Part shown: positions 7,203 to 12,480 of the stretch, one piece after another | How positions within the stretch are numbered: position 1 is the first letter of the stretch | Layout: each line of letters begins with the position of its first letter | DNA from: DATFWC01 sp045801465 | Lineage (GTDB): Bacteria > Pseudomonadota > Alphaproteobacteria > Rhizobiales > Xanthobacteraceae | DNA length: 12,480 bases | Reading direction: 5' to 3' | Assembly (NCBI GenBank): GCA_045801465.1 | Contig: JBJMSU010000213.1 | Coordinates: forward strand, 1-12,480 | Notes under the pieces: generated by a model | Told to the model about the DNA's origin: nothing | Seen by the model: the letters and a program-made list of their open reading frames with translations, nothing else | Databases searched by the model: none | Position numbers and translations under genes: made by a program

Positions 7203-8446
7203 GCGCCTTGGCGCCGTTTCTGTCGGCGGAAAGGCTGTTCGAACGCGACCGCTGGGCAAGAGTCGCCGATGCGGTTGCGGTTGCGGTCGCGGTATCGCTT
7301 CCCTGGTCGACATCCGCCACGAGCGCGTTGATCGCCTTGTGGATCGTGACGCTGTTGCCGACGTTGCGGCTCGCCGATCTCGCGCGCGAGCTCAAAGATC
7401 CGGCTGCCGGTCTTCCCGTCCTCCTGTGGGCGCTCGGAATCGTGGGGATGTTGTGGTCCGCGGCAAGCTTGACGGAGCAGTTCTACGCCTTGAAGGGATT
7501 CCACAAGCTCCTGGTGATCCCGCTCCTGTTCGTCCATTTCCGCCGTTCGGAGCGAGGTCATTGGGTGATCGGCGGCTTTCTTGCGTCCTGCACGGTCCTG
7601 CTCGCGGCGTCGTGGGTCCTGCACGTCTGGGGACCACCGCCCAGTCGGTACGGACCCGGAGTTCCGGTCAAGGATTACATCGTTCAGAGCGCGGAATTTT
7701 TGATCTGCGCGTTCGCGGCGGGCCATCTGGCGATCGATGCCTGGCTCAAGCAGCAGCGTGCGGTAGCGTCGGCCATGGCCGCGCTCGCGCTCCTGTTTCT
7801 CGCCAATATTGCCTTCGTGGCGGCAGGACGCACCTCCCTTGCCGCCTTTCCGGTGCTGCTCATTCTGTTCGCCGTGCAACGATTTGGTGTCCGCGGTGCG
7901 CTTGGCTTAGTCATCGGCGGCGCGCTGTTTGCGGCGGTGATCTGGGTGTCCTCGCCGTACCTGCGCGAACGCGCCTTCGGTGTTGCCGACGAGATCCAGC
8001 GCTACCAAAGCACCAATGCGGAAACCTCGACGGGATATCGTCTGGAGTTCTGGAAAAAGTCGGTCGTGTTCGTTGCCGAAGCCCCGGTGCTGGGGCATGG
8101 CACCGGCTCCATCCCTGCCTTGTTCCGCCGCGCCGCGACCGGCGACACCGGCATCGCGGCAGCGGTCACCGGCAATCCGCACAACCAGACCCTGGAGATC
8201 GCCATCCAGTTCGGCCTCGTCGGCGTGGCACTGCTATACGCCATGTGGATCGCACACCTCCTCATGTTTCGCGGGACCGGCCTTGCCGCCTGGCTCGGTC
8301 AAGGCGTCGTCACGCAGACCATCGTCGGTGCGCTCTTTCTGTCCTACCTATTGGATTTTTCCTCCGGGTGGCTCTACGTGTTCGGCGTCGGCGTGCTCGG
8401 CGGAATGGTGACGAACGCGAAGGTGCAGGCGCAGACGCGTCGTTGA
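7199..8446 (+). CDS. O-antigen ligase / polymerase family membrane protein (WaaL or Wzy type, Wzy_C domain)
   Basis: Integral inner-membrane glycosyltransferase of the O-antigen ligase/polymerase superfamily. WaaL joins undecaprenyl-linked O-chains to lipid A-core on the periplasmic side; Wzy polymerises repeat units with a similar fold. The protein is 415 residues with roughly ten hydrophobic segments. Family marks: AAGRTSL (208-214) with the conserved Arg211 after a membrane segment, TGYRLEFWKKSV (278-289) with Arg281, GHGTGS (299-304), and NPHNQTLEIAIQFGLVG (326-342) with the conserved His328. The hydrophilic stretch from about 252 to 328 would be the large periplasmic loop. The start is ATG in an ATGA overlap with the upstream glycosyltransferase. 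Ligase versus polymerase cannot be decided from this sequence alone; the position in an O-antigen-like locus fits both. Confidence 0.85.
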   Translation: MSALAPFLSAERLFERDRWARVADAVAVAVAVSLPWSTSATSALIALWIVTLLPTLRLADLARELKDPAAGLPVLLWALGIVGMLWSAASLTEQFYALKGFHKLLVIPLLFVHFRRSERGHWVIGGFLASCTVLLAASWVLHVWGPPPSRYGPGVPVKDYIVQSAEFLICAFAAGHLAIDAWLKQQRAVASAMAALALLFLANIAFVAAGRTSLAAFPVLLILFAVQRFGVRGALGLVIGGALFAAVIWVSSPYLRERAFGVADEIQRYQSTNAETSTGYRLEFWKKSVVFVAEAPVLGHGTGSIPALFRRAATGDTGIAAAVTGNPHNQTLEIAIQFGLVGVALLYAMWIAHLLMFRGTGLAAWLGQGVVTQTIVGALFLSYLLDFSSGWLYVFGVGVLGGMVTNAKVQAQTRR

Positions 8447-8576
8447 CGAACGATCTGCGCTGTCACCGAGGAGGCGGCGCCGTTGATCCCGGTGGGGCTT
8501 TACAGGGTACCCCGGCTGGGCCATCTGAGGATGGTTCGGGGCCTTCCACCCCGGTCAGGGGCCGGGACGGGGAGCA
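8447..8576 (+). promoter_or_regulatory. Leader of the dehydratase gene with nested hairpin and an extra Shine-Dalgarno
   Basis: This 130-nt gap contains an excellent Shine-Dalgarno GAGGAGG (8468-8474) that does not serve the dehydratase start at 8577; it lies 8 nt before TTG 8483, which opens a different frame. The RNA can fold with CCCCG (8510-8514) against CGGGG (8537-8541) and CCATC (8521-8525) against GATGG (8530-8534), with GGTGG (8491-8495) against CCACC (8546-8550) outside. GGGGAG (8569-8574) is only 2 nt from ATG 8577, which is tight. GC-rich sequence folds easily, so function is speculative. Confidence 0.35.
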
Positions 8577-10502
8577 ATGTTTCGATTGCCCAAGTTCACG
8601 TCGCGCAAAGCGCTGATCATCGTCCACGATCTTCTCGCCACCGTGGCGGCGATCCTGGCGAGCTTCTATATCCGCTTTGAAGACAGCGGATTGGGCGCGC
8701 GACTCGAAGCCCTTCTCGTCGTGCTGCCCGGTTTCGTCGCCTATGCCGGCGTCATCTATTTCGTGTTCCGGCTGTACGAAGGCAAGTGGCGGTTCGCCTC
8801 GTTGCCTGACCTGTTCAACATCTTCCGGGCGGTGAGCGTTCTCGCCCTGTCGCTTCTGGTGCTGGATTACGTGCTGGTTGCGCCCAACCTGCTGGGCACG
8901 TTCTTCTTCGGCAAGATCACGATCGTGCTGTACTGGTGCCTCCAGATGCTGTTTCTGGGCGGACCGCGCATTACCTATCGCTATTTTCGTTACACGCGGA
9001 CGCGCCAGCAGGCCACGCGGCAGGATTCGGCGCAGATCCTCGTGCTCGGTCGCGCCGCCGATGCCGAGGTACTCATCCGTGCGGTGGAAAGCGGCGCGGT
9101 AAAGAAAATCTGGCCGGTGGGTGTGCTCTCCCCATCGCCCGCAGACCAGGGCCAGGCCATCCGCGGCATCCCGGTGCTGGGCAGCGTCGGCGATCTCGAG
9201 CGGATCGTCACCGATCTGCAGGCCCGCGGCAGCCACGTGGCCCGCCTGGTGCTCACGCCGAGTGCGCTCGCGCCCGAAGTCGGCCCCGAGACGATTCTCA
9301 TGCAGGCGCGCCGGCTCGGCGTGGCGGCGAGCCGGCTTCCCTCGCTCGACGAAGTCAATGATGTCGAAGGGCAGCAGCTTCGGCTCGCGCCGATCGCGGT
9401 CGAGGACCTGCTGCTGCGGCCGACCGCCAAGATCGACTACCAGCGCCTGGAAAGCGTCGTGCAGGGCAAGTCGATCGTGGTCACCGGAGGAGGGGGCTCG
9501 ATCGGGTCGGAGATCTGCGATCGTGTGGTGACCTTCGGAGCGGCGCGGCTCCTGGTGCTGGATAGCCAGGAGCCGGGTCTGCAGCGCATTCTCGACCTGT
9601 TGGCGGCGAAGGAAACGGCGGCGCAAATCGAGGGCCGCATCGCCGACGTGCGCGACCGCGACCGCATCTTCCGCCTGATCGGCGACTTTGCCCCCGATGT
9701 CGTGTTTCACGCCGCGGCCCTCAAGCACGTCCCGCTGGTCGAGCGCGACTGGGCCGAGGGGGTCCGCACCAACGTCTTCGGCTCGATCAACGTCGCCGAC
9801 GCCGCGGCCGCCGCCGGCGCCAAGGCGATGGTCATGATCTCCACCGACAAGGCAATCGAGCCCGTCTCCGTGCTGGGGGCCACGAAACGCTTCGCCGAGA
9901 TGTACTGCCAGGCGCTCGACGCCGATCTGGCGCGCCGCACCGACGGCGGCCGGCGGCCGATGCGGCTGATTGCGGTCCGCTTCGGCAATGTGCTCGCCTC
10001 CAACGGCTCCGTGGTGCCGAAATTCAAGGCGCAGATCGAGGCGGGCGGGCCGGTCACCGTCACCCATCCCGACATGGTCCGCTACTTCATGACCATTCGC
10101 GAAGCCTGCGACCTCGTGGTCACGGCGGCGAGCCATGCGCTCGGGCCGCAGCGCTCCGACGTCTCGGTCTACGTCCTCAACATGGGCCAGCCGGTCAGAA
10201 TCGTCGAGCTCGCCGAGCGCATGATCCGCTTGTCCGGCCTCGAGCCGGGCCGCGATGTCGAGGTCGTCTTCACCGGCATACGCCCTGGCGAGCGGCTGGA
10301 AGAGATCCTGTTCGCGCGCGACGAGCCGATTGCCGAGACCGGGATTCCCGGCATCGTTGCGGCGCGCCCGGTGCATCCCTCGCTGGACGCCATGCGCGGC
10401 TGGCTTGCCGCCCTGGAGCAGGGCCTGACCCGCAACGAGCGCGCGGCGATCCAGGGTGTCCTGCATGCCGCCGTGCCCGATTTTCGCGGCGCGGCGGCGT
10501 GA
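8577..10502 (+). CDS. Membrane-bound NDP-sugar 4,6-dehydratase, WbpM/PglF/CapD family
   Basis: Large membrane SDR enzyme; characterised relatives convert UDP-GlcNAc to UDP-4-keto-6-deoxy-GlcNAc, the precursor of QuiNAc, FucNAc and bacillosamine. The protein is 641 residues, normal for the long form (about 600-660). The N-terminal 140 residues hold about four membrane segments (near 12-32, 45-65, 82-102, 112-130); next is a CoA-binding-like Rossmann domain with ILVLGRAADAE (154-164); the C-terminal SDR domain has NAD-binding VTGGGGSIGSE (302-312), FHAAALKHVPLVE (377-389) and active-site STDKAIEPVSVLGATKR (422-438). Asp424 and Lys425 of the TDK motif and Lys437 are present, but the position usually Met (WbpM/PglF) or Tyr (FlaA1) is Leu433. 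ATG 8577 is the only start available: the frame is closed by TGA at 8526-8528 and no other start codon lies between. Confidence 0.92.
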   Translation: MFRLPKFTSRKALIIVHDLLATVAAILASFYIRFEDSGLGARLEALLVVLPGFVAYAGVIYFVFRLYEGKWRFASLPDLFNIFRAVSVLALSLLVLDYVLVAPNLLGTFFFGKITIVLYWCLQMLFLGGPRITYRYFRYTRTRQQATRQDSAQILVLGRAADAEVLIRAVESGAVKKIWPVGVLSPSPADQGQAIRGIPVLGSVGDLERIVTDLQARGSHVARLVLTPSALAPEVGPETILMQARRLGVAASRLPSLDEVNDVEGQQLRLAPIAVEDLLLRPTAKIDYQRLESVVQGKSIVVTGGGGSIGSEICDRVVTFGAARLLVLDSQEPGLQRILDLLAAKETAAQIEGRIADVRDRDRIFRLIGDFAPDVVFHAAALKHVPLVERDWAEGVRTNVFGSINVADAAAAAGAKAMVMISTDKAIEPVSVLGATKRFAEMYCQALDADLARRTDGGRRPMRLIAVRFGNVLASNGSVVPKFKAQIEAGGPVTVTHPDMVRYFMTIREACDLVVTAASHALGPQRSDVSVYVLNMGQPVRIVELAERMIRLSGLEPGRDVEVVFTGIRPGERLEEILFARDEPIAETGIPGIVAARPVHPSLDAMRGWLAALEQGLTRNERAAIQGVLHAAVPDFRGAAA

Positions 10503-10679
10503 ACGTCGAGCCCGTTTTCTGGGCGCAGCGCAGCGCGTAGCGGTGCGCTGCAGACCCGGGATCCTACGAGACTCCGTGCGCGCCCCGGTCGGTCCCAAGC
10601 TCGGCGGTTCGAACGATCCCGGACCAGCGGTGCACCGCTTCGCGCTGCACCGCATCCGGAAAACGGGGGTAGTACTGGG
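10503..10679. repeat. REP-like hairpins between convergent genes
   Basis: No gene is evident in this 177-nt gap between convergent stops. Two stem-loops are clear: GCAGCGC (10530-10536) with GCGCTGC (10545-10551), loop of 8; and a larger one, CCGGA (10619-10623) plus GCGGTGCA (10627-10634) with TGCACCGC (10646-10653) plus TCCGG (10655-10659), loop of 11. The second resembles the TCCGGGA/GCGCTGC-type intergenic palindromes I recall from Bradyrhizobium and Rhodopseudomonas. Neither has a T-run. They may limit read-through from both sides or protect mRNA 3' ends; this is inference. Confidence 0.65.
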
Positions 10680-11696
10680 TCAGCGCCGTCCGCGGGCAAA
10701 GGTGCGCAGCATCCATCCGACGGCGGCGGCCGCGACCAGGCCGGCAACCGCCGCCCACCAGTACCCGTGGTGCGACGCGCCCATCGCGAGCGCAATGAGC
10801 GCCGCGTCGAGCGCGGCAATGCGGCCCACCGTTGCGATGACGGTGAAGCCGTTGCGCGTGGCCTGCTGATAGAAGTGCTGCCGGTGCGCCTCCCACACGC
10901 GTTCACCGCGCAGGAAGCGGCGGATCAACGTGATGGTCGCGTCGGCCAGATAGTAGAGCGGAAGGATGATCGCCGCGGCGAGCGCATGCGCGGCGGCAAT
11001 GTGGATCAGGAGAACCGCGAGCAAAAACCCGACCGGGACGCTTCCGGCGTCGCCGAGGAACAGGCGTGCGGGCGGTGCATTCCATGGGGCGAAGCCGATC
11101 ATGGCGCCGAGCAGCGCCACGGCAACGATGCCATAGCCGGCGGGAATCGCGCCGAGCGCCGCCAGCAGGACGATCCCCAGCGTGACGGCTACGGTTTCCA
11201 CCACGCTGATCAAATCGATGCCGTCCATGAAGTTGAACAAATTGACGAACCACAAGGCGCCGCAAATCAGGAGAGCGCGCTCGATCGGCAGCGGAACAGG
11301 TGGCACGATCCGCAGATCCGCCGGCATCAGCGCGACCGCAAGGGCGACCGCCAGAATCTGTGAGACGAGGCGCGACGACACGCTCAATCCCCGCATGTCG
11401 TCGATGAAGCCGATGACCGTCAGCACCAGTGCCGCCGCGCCCACCAGCCCGAGATAGACCGTGCCGCCCGGCAGCTCAGCCCCACTGATCGCAAGGGCGA
11501 TGCCGGCCGTCAGCAGTGCCGCCGGCACGATCACGATGCCCCCTCCTTGTGGGGTCGGCACCGCATGGCTGGAGCGCTGGTTCGGCTTGGCGAGCGCGCG
11601 GGCGTTGAGCCAGCCGATCACGCCGGCAATCCCGGCATAGGCGAGGACCGCCGCCGCAGCGCTGGTCAGCAGGAGAGCTAGGGGAAGATCGGACAC
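10680..11696 (-). CDS. Polyprenyl-phosphate HexNAc-1-phosphate transferase, WecA/WbpL (GT family 4, MraY-like)
   Basis: Integral membrane enzyme that starts a glycan by moving a sugar-1-phosphate from a UDP-sugar to undecaprenyl phosphate on the cytoplasmic face. The protein is 338 residues with about ten hydrophobic segments, usual for WbpL/WecA. Seen: NQRSSHAVPTPQGGG (39-53), the catalytic GFIDDMRG (96-103, Asp99-Asp100), NLFNFMDGID (152-161) with Asn155 and Asp158, FLGDAGS (213-219), and the sugar-recognition motif EAHRQHFYQQA (269-279). The RSSH and HRxHFYQ forms recall WbpL and rhizobial WreU-type enzymes more than MraY. The start is GTG at 11696 without a clear Shine-Dalgarno, so it is less certain than the rest. 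It lies downstream of a family 4 glycosyltransferase on the same strand and converges on the WbpM-type dehydratase, likely its substrate supplier. Confidence 0.9.
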   Translation of the reverse strand: MSDLPLALLLTSAAAAVLAYAGIAGVIGWLNARALAKPNQRSSHAVPTPQGGGIVIVPAALLTAGIALAISGAELPGGTVYLGLVGAAALVLTVIGFIDDMRGLSVSSRLVSQILAVALAVALMPADLRIVPPVPLPIERALLICGALWFVNLFNFMDGIDLISVVETVAVTLGIVLLAALGAIPAGYGIVAVALLGAMIGFAPWNAPPARLFLGDAGSVPVGFLLAVLLIHIAAAHALAAAIILPLYYLADATITLIRRFLRGERVWEAHRQHFYQQATRNGFTVIATVGRIAALDAALIALAMGASHHGYWWAAVAGLVAAAAVGWMLRTFARGRR

Positions 11697-11828
11697 GTTG
11701 CTGTGCCAGCTGTGTTGCGACGGGGAGCGTGATGACTTTTCTTCGAATCGTCATCCCGCTCTAGCTTATGGATGGAGCATGATCTTTTCCGAAAACCGGT
11801 GTCCACTTTTCGGGATCATGCTCTAGGC
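11697..11828. other. Gap between the family 4 glycosyltransferase and the WecA-like gene
   Basis: The gap holds the 49-nt palindromic element listed separately, plus a short inverted repeat GATGAC (11731-11736) / GTCATC (11750-11755) with a 13-nt spacer. I see no clear promoter on the minus strand, so the WecA-like gene may be read through from upstream. No small gene is supported. Confidence 0.4.
11775..11823. repeat. 49-nt intergenic palindromic repeat (GAGCATGATC type)
   Basis: Arms GAGCATGATC (11775-11784) and GATCATGCTC (11814-11823) are perfect complements. Inside them CCGAAAA (11789-11795) pairs with TTTTCGG (11807-11813), with a TTTT bulge on the left (11785-11788) and an 11-nt loop. 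I recognise this GAGCATGATC...CCGAAAA...GATCATGCTC pattern as a repeat common between genes in Bradyrhizobium, Rhodopseudomonas and relatives; copy number here is not visible. It ends 5 nt from the stop of the upstream-transcribed glycosyltransferase. Confidence 0.85.
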
Positions 11829-12480
11829 TCAAGATGACGGTCTGCTCAACAGCTTATCGTAAAGCGCGAGCGTGCCGGCCAGAACCCGGTCCAGCGAAAA
11901 CACCGTTTCGGCGATGCGGCGGCTTTCGGCGGCGAATGTGTTGCGCAGCGCGTGGTCGCGGATCAGCCGCTCGAGCGCATCGGCAAGCAGCTGCGGCGAG
12001 CCGGGGGGCGCCAGCAAAGCATTGACGTCGGCGCGCGCGATATCGCGCGAGCCGGGAACGTCGGTGGCCACCAGCGGCCGGCCGCAGGCGGCCGCCTCGA
12101 CCAGGGACAGCGGGACGCCCTCGCCGCCGAGCGAGGCCAGCGCGGCGATATGACATTGCCGCCAGAGCTCGCGCACGTCGGCGATCCGACCGAGCCATTC
12201 GATTCCATCCTGGCGCACCCAGTCGTGCAGCGTCTGTTCCGCGATGGCATCGGGACTCTCCCGGTCGGTCGCGCCGGCGAGGACGAGGCGATGGGCAACC
12301 TTGCGGGCGCGAAGCATGCGGCTCGCGGAGACCAGATCCGCGATGCCCTTGAGATGCACCATGCGCGCGGCGCAGCCGATGGCGACCGGTTCGCCGGGCG
12401 GCATCGGCAGCACGGCGAATTGGCGCATATCGACGCCCGATCCCGGCGTGACGGCGGTCCGTTCGGCGGGAATGCCGATC
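11829..12480 (-). CDS. Family 4 glycosyltransferase, GT-B fold (N-terminal part beyond window)
   Basis: Retaining glycosyltransferase that adds a sugar from a nucleotide-sugar donor to the lipid-linked glycan. The frame is open to the right edge, giving about 216 C-terminal residues of a protein normally 350-400 long; ATG 12428 is internal, because the preceding in-frame residues (VTPGSGVD) form the usual GT4 linker before the C-terminal domain. Seen: GCAARMVHLKGIADLV, the phosphate-binding Arg/Lys region of the donor site, then EGVPLSLVE (Glu codons at 12122-12120 and 12098-12096), the EX7E catalytic motif, followed by ACGRPLVATDVPGSRDI. It precedes the WecA/WbpL-like gene on the same strand with 132 nt between. 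Donor sugar is unknown. Confidence 0.9.
   Translation of the reverse strand, partial: IGIPAERTAVTPGSGVDMRQFAVLPMPPGEPVAIGCAARMVHLKGIADLVSASRMLRARKVAHRLVLAGATDRESPDAIAEQTLHDWVRQDGIEWLGRIADVRELWRQCHIAALASLGGEGVPLSLVEAAACGRPLVATDVPGSRDIARADVNALLAPPGSPQLLADALERLIRDHALRNTFAAESRRIAETVFSLDRVLAGTLALYDKLLSRPSS

Noticed and set aside
8483..8680. Annotation of a 65-codon protein gene overlapping the dehydratase start
   Set aside because: Apart from its Shine-Dalgarno, the peptide is Arg/Gly-rich and looks like a frame shadow; kept only as a finding.
8463..10655. Very long open frame (730 codons) on the minus strand opposite the dehydratase gene
   Set aside because: It is a mirror of a well-supported gene in GC-rich DNA, rich in Arg, His and Asp-Gly stretches typical of antisense translation, with no recognisable domain. 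The plus-strand dehydratase explains the region.

Overview
The window looks like chromosomal DNA of a high-GC alphaproteobacterium, most likely Rhizobiales in the Bradyrhizobiaceae/Xanthobacteraceae direction. This rests on codon choice, protein style and several intergenic palindromic elements of a type I recall as widespread in Bradyrhizobium and Rhodopseudomonas genomes. The assignment is inference from sequence style, not a database result. There are no RNA genes, CRISPR arrays, insertion sequences or phage genes that I can support.

Left part (1-3009): biotin synthesis. bioF and bioD run leftward and are almost contiguous (3 nt apart); bioD leaves the window. bioA runs rightward from a 58-nt divergent intergenic region. 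Together BioF (KAPA synthase), BioA (DAPA aminotransferase) and BioD (dethiobiotin synthetase) give three consecutive steps of biotin ring assembly; bioB is not in view. rimO (4403-3006, leftward) converges on bioA, and the two TAG stops overlap.

Right part (4707-12480): a surface-polysaccharide locus, most likely for O-antigen. A rightward run holds a bifunctional GDP-mannose pyrophosphorylase/phosphomannose isomerase (manC), a family 2 glycosyltransferase, a WaaL/Wzy-type membrane ligase or polymerase joined to it by an ATGA overlap, and a large membrane NDP-sugar 4,6-dehydratase of the WbpM/PglF/CapD type. Converging on it from the right are a WecA/WbpL-type polyprenyl-phosphate sugar-1-phosphate transferase and a family 4 glycosyltransferase cut by the right edge. 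A WbpM-type dehydratase beside a WbpL-type initiating transferase suggests a glycan built on undecaprenyl phosphate from a 6-deoxy-HexNAc such as QuiNAc or FucNAc, with mannose or a GDP-mannose-derived sugar added later and the chain joined by the WaaL/Wzy protein. No flippase, chain-length regulator or 4-keto reductase is in the window.

The intergenic gaps are the least ordinary part. The manC-glycosyltransferase gap carries two different inverted repeats in tandem, and the second has the ribosome-binding site and best start codon of the glycosyltransferase in its loop. The convergent gap at 10503-10679 carries REP-like hairpins, and the gap at 11697-11828 carries a 49-nt palindromic element ending 5 nt from a stop codon. 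The gene content is ordinary for such a locus; I found no convincing previously undescribed system.
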